Assembly: GCF_000321225.1 (NCBI RefSeq)
Contig: NW_004450480.1
Coordinates: 4,432,626-4,496,625 of the forward strand
DNA: 64,000 nucleotides
DNA from: Odobenus rosmarus divergens
Lineage: Eukaryota > Chordata > Mammalia > Carnivora > Odobenidae
Direction of reading: 5' to 3'
The position numbers and the translations under genes are program-made. This document shows positions 55,570-64,000 of this stretch, piece after piece. Positions within the stretch are counted from its first letter, which is position 1, and each line of letters begins with the position of its first letter. A model generated the notes under the pieces. The model saw only the letters and a list, made by a program, of their open reading frames with translations, made no database searches and had not been told where the DNA came from.

Positions 55570-55920
55570 ACTGTTGCTCAGAATATTTGCTGCCCTTCCC
55601 TGTGAGGGGATTATCCTTCCCTTGTCCTGGTGATGTCAGACTTGATCAAGTCACTTAATAATGAAATGTGGCTGGGAGGGAGCGTGACCCTTCTGAGCAG
55701 AAGACTGGGACCATCACCTGGTTCTGCCATGTTGTCTTCTCCTTCTGCTTGCAGACAGAAATGTCCCAGGTAGAGGGCCACTCCTTCAGCCTAGGTTCTG
55801 GAAGGCTGAGCACCTGGAACAGAGCTGCTGCTGACCTAGCATGGACACATAACATGAGCAAAAAACAAACCACTGTTGCAAGCAGCTGAGCTTTTCAGAA
55901 GATGTTGGTGCAGCAGAACT
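55570..55920 (+). mobile_element. Old LTR-like repeat, family uncertain
   Basis: 'ataatgaaatgtggctggg..ctgagcagaagactgggaccatcacc', 'gctgctgacctagcatggacacataacatgagcaaaaaacaaaccactgttgcaagcagctgag' resembles an old mammalian repeat ending '..gacatgtagcgtgagcgagaaataaacctttgttgttttaagccactgag'. Probably an ancient LTR (MaLR-like); name not secure. No coding part. Confidence 0.5.
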
Positions 55921-57180
55921 GAGCCTATGCAGAATGATACTCCGATGATCGTTTTGCAGTGACTGTTCATTTCCTCACACTCTTGCTGTTATTAAACATG
56001 TAAACAAAGAACTGGTATTGCCTTAACTTGAATGGAGACTAACTGGCCCAGTAATGGCAAAGGCCAACATATTTCAGCCAAGTCATGGACCCCTCCCCCT
56101 ACGTCTGAAGTGAAAGCAAAGGCCCCAGGCAAGATAAAAGCAAAACTGGCTGTGTGGGGAGAGAGTATCTTGTGAAAGTTTCACCTGACAATTCACATGG
56201 GCAGAGAGCAACATAAAAACAAATCAAGGTCCATATAGGCCCATAATTAAGAGTAATTGCACACTTCATAACCTGCATTTCCTAAACTGTCATGTCGTCA
56301 TTGCTACGAATGGTGTGGACCTGGCATGCACTATATACCTTGAAGCCAACTGCAGAATGGGATTTATGAGGCCCCCACATGTGTGGGACACTGGGCAAAC
56401 AGAAAACGTAGACTCCAGGTAAGCCCTGAAGTAAACTCAGATGAGGATTTAACTGCAGGTAAAGGAAGAATTTACAAGGATACGAATTCTGGGGTTTTCC
56501 ATAATTATATATACTGTAAGATCAATGTAAAAAGAAAATATGATATGATCTGGACAGGTTCCCTTAAACATACACACACATACAATTTAATAAATGTGAT
56601 AGGTATAAAAGCCAGAATCTTTTTGTGATGCTAAGTTGACTCAAGAAAAACCCCAAGGAATGTTACTGTACTTCCTTTGTTTGGGCTACAACTTTTCATC
56701 ACAGTAATTAATACAAATGTCTGTGTCCCCGTAGGCCACAGTCTGCCATTTCTGACAGATCATGGCATCTGTTACATTTAATGACTCACAGGTACCAAGT
56801 GTACATCCAAGAGATGTTGAAAGTTTCATTAAGTAGACTGATTAATAGAATCTAAAGATTCAGTCCTCCTTATCAAATTCTCCTAGAGTCCCTTCAATGG
56901 TCAGCGCTGACCGGATGGAAGGGCAGAGAAAATTCCCACAGCTGGATCTCCAACAGAAACTTGGTGGTGGTCCAGAGCCCGCCTGCCCCAACAGCCCAGC
57001 CATCACTTCTCCCAGGGCAGACACTGAGGATGTGGCTTTGTTGGCATGACAGGTATGTGTGTCATTCTGGAGCATCTGTGGTGCCCAATGAACAAGTACT
57101 CAGACGCACATCTGAAACCTCTGCCCCTTTGCAAAGATTTCCAGCTGCTTCTAATCCTGAGCATTGAGAACTTATTTTGA
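55921..57180. other. Unassigned unique DNA
   Basis: No repeat recognised. CAGGTAAG at 56416-56423 is donor-like, but no exon can be supported. Confidence 0.35.
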
Positions 57181-57318
57181 GAGACAAAGGTTTCTTTAAA
57201 CCAATATCCATAATTTAGAGACTGGAAGGAGGGTCCTGTGTCTAGAATGCCACATGTGGTCTTCAGATGTCCCCGTCCTTAAGTCCCCCACAGTGGCAGG
57301 TTCTCCACAGGAACATGT
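57181..57318 (+). repeat. Left arm of a long inverted repeat
   Basis: The core 57211-57304 (94 bp) is the reverse complement of 58238-58331 with seven mismatches counted by hand (about 93% identity, no gap). Outer flanks 57181-57210 keep only about two-thirds identity with their partner, so similarity drops sharply outside the core. I do not recognise the sequence as a named repeat. Confidence 0.85.
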
Positions 57319-57479
57319 TTCCCACACTCACGAACCACTGCATTAGAGACCAGAAGGTGAATGGACCTGGAGGGAAATACGATCAAGGGGCACTACTTTA
57401 CTGGGTGTAGAAGTAATAGACACAGAGGTCTTGACCACTCTAAGAAACATGTTACACTTACAGAGAATTCCGTCTACAC

Positions 57480-57990
57480 TGCAAGTCTTTTTTATTGCAT
57501 ATCATCCTAGATCCATTGGAGAGGTCCCCTATTGCTGGTGCTGAGATTTGTAACCACATCTGAGGGGGCAATCCCCATCTCCCCTGGTCCTCCACTGAAA
57601 GGCGAGGACCCACACCCCAGTGTTCACAGACACTGCACTGCTCTGGCAACTGCATTATTCCACGTAGCCTCTCCTACAGTTCGCTGAGGTCATGGCACAA
57701 GAGTTCAGGCCAACAGAACATGAACAGAAGTGATACGCATCACTTCCAAGCCTGGCCCAAAGAAACCCCTCCTGCAGATCTTCACCGGCTTTCCAAGTGA
57801 AGAGATTCAGGAGACCTAGGGAAGGTGGGCTCCAAGATTGGGAGAAGCCTGTGGTGAAGAACAGACCCCAAGCCCTTGCTGAACCGTATTTGGCCCTCAA
57901 TTTGAACAAGTGTTAAATATTTATTGTGTGGGACCTCTGAATTTTGGGGATTATTTGTTATAGCACTTAGTCTACTCTAATACAGTGATA
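57480..57990 (+). mobile_element. Old LTR-like repeat inside the inverted-repeat loop
   Basis: 'ccaacagaacatgaacagaagtgatacgcatcacttcc' and the end 'gggacctctgaattttggggattatttgttatagcacttagtctactctaatacag' resemble the terminal part of old mammalian LTR-like repeats ('ccactgagattttggggttgtttgttac..'). The 5' half (57480-57690) is not recognised. Confidence 0.45.
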
Positions 57991-57995
57991 AATTT

Positions 57996-58043
57996 GCTTT
58001 AATCCACCAGATCGCTTTAATCTACCAGATTGCTTTAATCTAC
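57996..58043 (+). repeat. 18-bp tandem repeat, 2.7 copies
   Basis: GCTTTAATCCACCAGATC, GCTTTAATCTACCAGATT and a partial GCTTTAATCTAC lie head to tail, in the loop of the long inverted repeat. Confidence 0.92.
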
Positions 58044-58221
58044 AATGCAGAACTGTCAAATACTTGGGAATATGTTGATACTTGGCATCAACAAGCCCCA
58101 GGCAACAGTCTTGCCTTTCAATCTTTTCTGGAACACTATCGAATGTGGACAATACCCGTTAAAGAATGGCCAACCGGATCCAACTATTGTCTTCTCTAAG
58201 AGACACAGGAGGCCTTTCTTT

Positions 58222-58359
58222 CATGTTCTCCTTGTGTAGAACCTGCCACAATGGGGGACTTACGGACAGGGACATCTGAAGACCACATGTGGCATTCTAC
58301 ACACAGGATCCTCCTTCCAGTCACTAAATTACAGTTAGGTGATTAAGGAAACTATGTCG
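58222..58359 (-). repeat. Right arm of a long inverted repeat
   Basis: Partner of the arm at 57181. The arms are about 0.9 kb apart. Beyond the core, the outer side GCGACATAGTTTCCTTAATC (read on the minus strand) still resembles the left GAGACAAAGGTTTCTTTAA, so the homology once ran further. Confidence 0.85.
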
Positions 58360-58806
58360 CCTAAGTCATGTTCAATATCAGCATTCTTTTCACCCCTGGG
58401 GCTTCGGGACCAATATGACTCTTTGATGCTCTATCAAATCCTGAGTGGGGATGGTCACAGGGAATCCACAAAGCACGTGCACAACTAGAAATGCACAAAG
58501 TATATTCACTTGTCCCAGGCCTGGGTTGTTGCGTTAACATCTAGGATATGCAGCAATGCATTCTACTTTAATTTTCCACCTTCATTTTACACTTTAGACT
58601 TCCAGGAGTCTTACATCTGTTTTCCAGCAGCCACAAAGACATCCTCTAATTGCTTCTGAATGAAAGCAGAGACTTCATTTCCTCGCACAGAACATATACA
58701 CATTACACATACTTCCAGCACCATGAGGCGGTCTCCCTTTCTCTCAATTCTGCGCATTGTCTCACCAACAAAGAAAAGCCCTTTTCAAGTCAAAATAATA
58801 CTCCTT
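58360..58806. other. Unassigned unique DNA
   Basis: No repeat or gene recognised. Confidence 0.35.
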
Positions 58807-58821
58807 AAAAAAGGCAATCTA

Positions 58822-59012
58822 GGGGCGCCTGGGTGGCTCAGTCGTTAAGCGTCTGCCTTCGGCTCAGGTCATGATCCCAGGGTCCTGGGATCGAGCCCCG
58901 CATCGGGCTCCCTGCTCGGCGGGAAGCCTGCTTCTCCCTCTCCCGCTCCCCCTGCTTGTGTTCCCTCTTGCTGTGTCTCTCTCTGTCAAATAAATAAAAT
59001 CTTAAAAAAAAA
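58822..59012 (+). mobile_element. CAN-SINE, young, near consensus
   Basis: GGGGCGCCTGGGTGGCTCAGTCGTTAAGCG..., intact A- and B-box-like parts (GGGATCGAGCCCCGCATCGG), CTCGGCGGGAAGCC, a clean CT-rich body, AAATAAATAAAATC and a pure oligo-A tail. Perfect 16-bp duplications AAAAAAGGCAATCTAG at 58807-58822 and 59013-59028. The cleanest copy of the window and the best guide to subfamily and lineage. Confidence 0.97.
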
Positions 59013-59028
59013 AAAAAAGGCAATCTAG

Positions 59029-60025
59029 TTTTTTGAAGTTCTTTAAAATGAGCTTAGCCAGAACACCAGGGACTCTAATTACACGTATTTACCTGATGTA
59101 CTTTTATAGGAAGCATAATTCCAAAAATTGCAGACTGACTTTAACACTGCATACTACGCATTTTAAAAATGCACTTATGACGTCGGGCCCTTTCTTTTGT
59201 GGTGTCCTGATGCTACCACTCCTTCAAATTAGTTTCCTGGTCTTTCCTTATGTGAGGCAACACAGTTAACCCTCAGCAACATAAAGCACTTAAGGGTTGT
59301 GCAAGCCTTGTTTTGGATCCACTTTTCTCCTGCACAGAACATCTGATTTTTCATCTGGTTTTAATCTTACACAACGATGTAGGTAAAGACAAACTCTGAG
59401 ACCTGGTCATTAAGCCCTCACGGCCGCCCAGCAGATGCACAGGAGATGTTTGCTAATCACAGGGATATGATGGATCTTCTCATCTGGAGGGCTGTGTTTC
59501 TTAAGGTGTCTCAAAAGTTCCTTACACTAAAGGCTTATGCAAAGACACACACTGGACAAAAGGCTTCCTTGTAAAAAAAAACAAAAAACAAAAAAAAAAA
59601 ACATATTCCCAAAGAAATGTTATTTTTATAAATAGCCCCATGGGCTTTTACCAGGGCAGTATACAGCTCTGTCCCACCCCCAACCTCTATGGGAGCACCA
59701 GCACTTCCCCAGACCTGTCCTTGCCTTCAAGGCTGACAAGGAACTAGCATTTCTTCAAGGGTAGGCTTCACTGACTTTACCATATTTATTAAAATACAAC
59801 ATCAGGTAATTATTTCTCAGACTAGGCAGTCACCTCCCATTTGAGCCTTTAAACAGGTTTTCATATTACAGATCACTCTCCTAACGACTTAGTTTTGAAC
59901 CACAACATATTTATGGAAGTGACGTTTAGGAAAGATATGTTAGCTTGAATAAATTTTAACCAAGGGATGTTTGGGATGTTTATAGATCTCACTATAGCGA
60001 ATCAGTTAAAAGAAAGAGGTTGTGG
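59029..60025. other. Unassigned unique DNA
   Basis: No repeat recognised except an interrupted A-rich tract at 59572-59602. Confidence 0.35.
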
Positions 60026-60425
60026 GGGGCTACAAAAGGCCACAATTCTCCGTTGCTCCTCTCATCAAGAGGTAGAATCTATTTCCTCAGTGCAAATCTG
60101 GGCTGGCCTTATGACTAACTTTGACCAAGAGAATGTCAGAGAGGTGACATCGGGTGACTTCTGAGTGAAGTCTCAAGACCTTGTATACCTTCTACTCTTC
60201 CCTCTCAGTGCCCTGAGACTGCCCACCAAAAAGCCTGCATTAGCTTGTTTGAGCAGGAAAGACTCCATGGAGAGAGGGACCCATCAATATCCAGCACCAC
60301 CTGCTAGACTTGTTAAGTGTGGCCATTTGGACAATCCAAGTGAGGCTAGTGGAAGAACAGCCCTCACGATCTATGGAACCATGAGGAATTATACACCACT
60401 GTTGTTTTAGCAACAAACACGGACA
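60026..60425 (+). mobile_element. MLT1-like LTR (ERVL-MaLR), tentative
   Basis: 'aagaggtagaatctatttcctcagtgcaaatctgggctggccttatgactaactttgaccaagagaatgtcagagaggtgacatc', 'ccaagtgaggctagtggaagaacagccc' and 'aattatacaccactgttgttttag' follow the order of MaLR-type LTRs. A solo, non-coding LTR with no internal retroviral genes nearby. Boundaries approximate. Confidence 0.6.
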
Positions 60426-60877
60426 TGGTTTTGTACACGGCAAGAGGTAACTGAAATCAAAGGCAAAAAAAAATGACAAGAGACTTATTATTTATTCCCG
60501 GTGGGTATCTCTATGTAATTCCAAGAGTCAGATTCACTGGAAAGAAGTCTTTTAAAGATTAATTTTGAAAGCAATCAATAAATGGTTAATTGTGGAAAGC
60601 ACAAATACACTTTTATAGGGTGAATGTGAAAGTATGTTGAAATGCTGCCTGGGTGAGGATTTATGGCTCAGGATAAAAGGCCCTGTGATAGAGATGATTC
60701 AAGAAGTGTTGTACCCCTAACGACTTAGACAAAAGTGCAGACGGTATGCTCTGGAAAACTACAGGATGACAAAAGCAGCTCTCATGAGATGACAAAGACA
60801 CTGGTTTAGTTAAATACGCAAGTTTTAATAAAATGGTTTTATAAAATATGATAGTAAAAAGGCAGTATTTCTAATTT
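60426..60877. other. Unassigned AT-rich DNA
   Basis: No repeat or gene recognised. Confidence 0.35.
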
Positions 60878-60890
60878 AAGACATTATTTT

Positions 60891-61080
60891 GGGGAGCCTG
60901 GGTGCCTCAGTCAGTTAAGCAGCCGACTCTCAGTTTCAGCTCAGGTCATGATCTCAGGGTCCTGGGATCGAGCCTCACGTCAGGCTCCCCCCTCAGCGGG
61001 AAGTCCACTTGTCTCCCTCTCTCTCTGCCCAACCCCCACTTGCCCTCTCTCTTACAATAAATAAATCTTTAAGTTAAAAA
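60891..61080 (+). mobile_element. CAN-SINE, full length
   Basis: GGGGAGCCTGGGTGCCTCAG start, GGGATCGAGCCTCACGTCAGG, CT-rich body with a C-rich patch, AATAAATAAATC and a short A-rich end. Duplications AGACATTATTTT at 60879-60890 and 61081-61092. Confidence 0.94.
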
Positions 61081-61092
61081 AGACATTATTTT

Positions 61093-61689
61093 ATGTGTGA
61101 TTTATCTGAGATCCTAAATACACAGACCTGAAATATTTTCTATTATGACCTAACACTTGACCATTGCATCTGCATCTATAAAAGTTTATATTCTGAGGTT
61201 GGCCCCTTCTAAAACAACACAAAACAAAAGCTGTTCTTTATTCTTCTCATTGGGGAAATGCTGGACTTGGTCTACATTTGGGTACATATGGTATTTTATA
61301 AAATGATAAAACTCAAAGGTATAAATGGATACTACAGTTTGATGAAAGTTACTCTGAGGAGGTACAAAAATGATTACCTTTTTGAAAAATTGCAGTTAAT
61401 TACCTGCCAAGACACCTATGTATCCAAACCTTGAAAGGCGCTTCACCATTACTAGTGATAGAGGCAATCCTGATGTATGCTAACATTTCTCGAGGAGCAA
61501 AGAGGTTCTGGGAACTTGTGGTAAACTTCATAAATTCCATTTATGGAGATTAATAAGGCATCTGAGTTGAATGTCAGCAAAAATGTTGCCTAACCTCATG
61601 AAAATTACTCTAAATGGCTTTTCAGTCATCTAAGTGTGACTCACCTGTGGTGTATACACTTTTAAACCCTACTAAGAGATCCTACTATT
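61093..61689. other. Unassigned unique DNA
   Basis: No repeat or gene recognised. Confidence 0.35.
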
Positions 61690-62150
61690 AAAAAAATATT
61701 TTTCTTCTTATTATCAAAGGCACATGTTCACTGTAGGAAATATAAAAAAATTTAAGACTATGAAGAACAAACTATAATCTCCCATAATTTCACCATTCAA
61801 ATAGGCCCAATTTAGCTAATACTTACTGAGTACTGACTGTAAGCCAGACAGTGGTCTAAATTCTTCACACACATGAATTCATTTAGTCCATCTAAGCCTA
61901 TGAGTTATGCACCAAAATGATCTTTGTTTTTTTCTTCTACAAATGAGGAAACCAAGGCAGAGAGAGAGAGATCACGTCACTTTTAGTTACATGATCCATG
62001 GCCCACTAGCCTGTAAAAGGAAGAGACAGGTGTTCCGGCTCAAGGCTTAGGCTCTGAATCACGACATATGGTGTTGTCACTGAGCTGGCATCCTATAATT
62101 TTCCTTCCAGTCTTTTCTCTGTATCATATATATGATGCACACACTGTGGA
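61690..62150 (-). mobile_element. Old L1-like repeat interrupted by a MIR
   Basis: 61690-61796 'aaaggcacatgttcactgtaggaaatataaaaaaatttaagac..aactataatctcccataatttcaccattcaa' and 62095-62150 'ataattttccttccagtcttttctctgtatcatatatatgatg' are adjacent parts of one reversed L1M-type repeat ('..cccataatcccaccac..atttccttccagtcttttt'). A reversed MIR lies between them. Confidence 0.5.
61808..62060 (-). mobile_element. MIR SINE, antisense
   Basis: 'ttagctaatacttactgagtactgactgtaagccagacagtggtctaaattcttcacacacatgaattcatttagtcc', 'ttcttctacaaatgaggaaaccaaggcagag', 'gtcacttttagttacatgatcc' and 'gttccggctcaaggc' give a nearly complete reversed MIR. Confidence 0.85.
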
Positions 62151-64000
62151 CTTACACTGAGATTTTTTTTTTTTTTTGAGAGCCCAGTAACCATCTGTTA
62201 AAGTCCCATCTTTGCCACAAAGTCTTTCCAGGTGTCTCCAAACCCACACTGATTTCTCCTAAGTGGCTAATACAGCCATTTCAAACACTGTGGAGTTCAG
62301 CTCAATACATTTCATAGGTCATTAAGCACAGGGTGTAGAGACACCATCTGATTTTATTTTCATCTCCCAACTTTCCTAAACAGTCTAAAATTTTGTAAAT
62401 GCTAGAAACATTTGGGTGCTTCACATATTTTCAACAGAGTAGGGTATTAAAAGAGTAGTACTTGAGTGACTAATTTTCAAAAACTCTTTGGGAATATTCT
62501 AGGGCTCTGATGAAAGAGATGTGATCGGAAACTAAACTTGTAGGGGGAAAACAAACAGAAGATAAGAGTAATCTGCAGTTTCTCTGGAGAGGGAACTAAG
62601 AACAATGGGGTCAATGTTGGGACAGGTCCTCAAAGTTCCATAAATGACATGGGGGAAAAGTACACAAGAGAATTCCCACTTTGATGGCATGATTAAATAA
62701 TTATGGACAGAGAAATGCAAAGCACAAGAGAAATCAGCAGACATATTTTACTGGTCTCTTCTGGATGACCAGAAAACAGCAGGTCAGCAGTGCCTGGGGA
62801 GGAACACATGAGTGTGTTTGTGTTGCTAAGAACAACGACCCCCCCCCCCCCACCACATCCCCTGGGCTTCAATCCCAGCCCAATCACTCTGTATCAGTGA
62901 ATCTTTAGCAACGGATTCTAGAAGATTTGTAAGTTAAACCTAAACAAACCATTCACATGGACCAAGGCACAATAAAAGGTCATTCTAAGACCCACTTGTT
63001 GACAATCACTGTCCGAAAAAGCACACATATTAACTTCATACAGTTCTGTGGAATGTCGTCAAAATTGATACTTTACGAACCCAAAACACGTCACCTTCAA
63101 GACTGGAGTCGATCATGACAAATGGTGCCTTTCTGCTATGGGCACTACAAGTGTCTGGCACTTCTGGCCCCTTTAAGTTTTACTTTTGGATTCATATTTT
63201 ACCTGTTTAATCGCAAATACACAAAGCTCATGTCCATGGACAGCTGTAAGATGGTTAACATGACATCTACAGCGAAACGTCAAGGGCTCCAACTTTCTAT
63301 TGTTCCAAATACCACTAAGCAGCCAGTTTGCTAAGACAGCATAGGGCCAAGAGGGGTCCCAGGATCCAATTTCATCAGGCAGGCAAACCCAGAGCCCTGT
63401 ACCTGAGAGGTCAGCGCTGTGGGGTGGGCACCTAGGAGATGGCCTCTTCCAACAATCCTCCACAGAACTGCCTTATCCACCTTGACCTGCCCAGCCGCTC
63501 CTCAGAACTGCAAGGGCAGCTCCGGCAGGGAGATGGGGCAGCATCTGCGAGATGAGGGAGTTCCCTTTCATACAAACTAGGTAAAATGGAGTCGTGCTGA
63601 AAACACCAAGGGCAGCTCATTCACACTTTAGATCCCCTCTTGCAAGCTCACAAATGTGATATGGCTATATGGGTTCTTTCTTTCTTTTTTTTTTTTTTGT
63701 CTTAACTAAAACTTAAAAATAGAGGCCTTTCTAATAGATAAAGAATTCAGTCTTCCTTCAGGTTCCTGCCTCTTCCACAGTTATTCCCAGGGTAGCTCCC
63801 AATGCAGCTGGTAATGACACACACCACAGGCACGCTTTCTAAAACTGGCCCAACTCTTACTTCAAAATGAAGTTCACTGTAGGAAGTGAGCTCAGCACAG
63901 TCCATCCCTGGGGCTGTAACACAGGCTGTCTCGTACTTGAACATCTCAAACAGACTATTAAAACTGTACACCAACAAGCACAATGAAAAGAACGCATCAC
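62151..64000. other. 1.85-kb unassigned unique DNA
   Basis: No repeat family or exon recognised. Poly-T at 62164-62177, poly-C at 62838-62851 and poly-T at 63687-63700 are simple runs. Overlapping frames at 63122-63463 (both strands) have no domain. The window ends in this tract. Confidence 0.4.

Noticed and set aside
57211..57304. Inverted-repeat arms as a protein-coding pseudogene
   Set aside because: No frame stays open through both arms and no motif is recognisable. Treated as a non-coding repeat of unknown type.
60290..60304. Possible CTCF-like motif (CACCACCTGCTAG)
   Set aside because: Two mismatches, one in the terminal TGG, and it lies inside an LTR relic.
3977..60964. tRNA genes suggested by A- and B-box-like strings
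   Set aside because: All such strings belong to tRNA-derived SINEs; none folds as a complete tRNA with acceptor stem.
1..64000. CRISPR arrays, operons, prokaryotic insertion sequences, or a new defence or metabolic gene system
   Set aside because: The DNA is mammalian: SINE, LINE and MIR content, CpG depletion and no gene-dense coding. No such system is present.

Overview
The window is 64 kb of mammalian nuclear DNA from a caniform carnivore. The diagnostic elements are about 18 CAN-SINEs (tRNA-derived head, CT-rich body, AATAAA/A-rich tail) whose best copies begin GGGGCGCCTGGGTGGCTCAG and carry the CTCGGCGGGAAGCCTGCTTC body. That subfamily type fits arctoids (bears, panda, seals, mustelids) better than dog, whose young SINEC_Cf has a different head. 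Base composition is AT-rich and CpG-poor, with no CpG island.

I found no protein-coding gene that I can support. The long reading frames are chance frames, or lie in SINEs and a dead L1. The window is best read as intergenic or intronic DNA. A few splice-site-like strings and one 227-codon frame (26047-26730) are noted, but none is good evidence of an exon.

Layout: 1-21 kb is mostly unique sequence with old MIR, L2, MER5-like and L1M relics, four CAN-SINEs and a CTCF-like motif at 19.06 kb. 21.4-31.3 kb has a head-to-head SINE pair, old L1 3' pieces, a second CTCF-like motif at 23.75 kb, and a 3.1-kb unique tract (26.0-29.2 kb) with conserved-looking segments. 32.7-40.1 kb is a nested L1 complex: a nearly complete but decayed L1 (33275-40035, + strand) inserted into the 3' end of an older L1 and itself later hit by two CAN-SINEs. 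40-55 kb mixes L2, MIR, a hAT-type DNA transposon split by a SINE, and unique DNA. 55-64 kb holds LTR-like relics, an unusual long inverted repeat (57181-58359), a near-consensus young SINE (58822) and more unique DNA.

Repeat calls rest on motif recognition by eye. Family names are given only to the level I can defend, and boundaries of ancient elements are approximate. No wholly new system is evident. The signals most worth following are the 94-bp, ~93%-identical inverted arms around 57.2/58.3 kb, the two divergent CTCF-like motifs, the dated nested-insertion series in the L1 complex, a 45-nt perfectly alternating purine-pyrimidine tract, and several repeat-free homeobox/SRF/octamer-motif segments that look like non-coding regulatory candidates.
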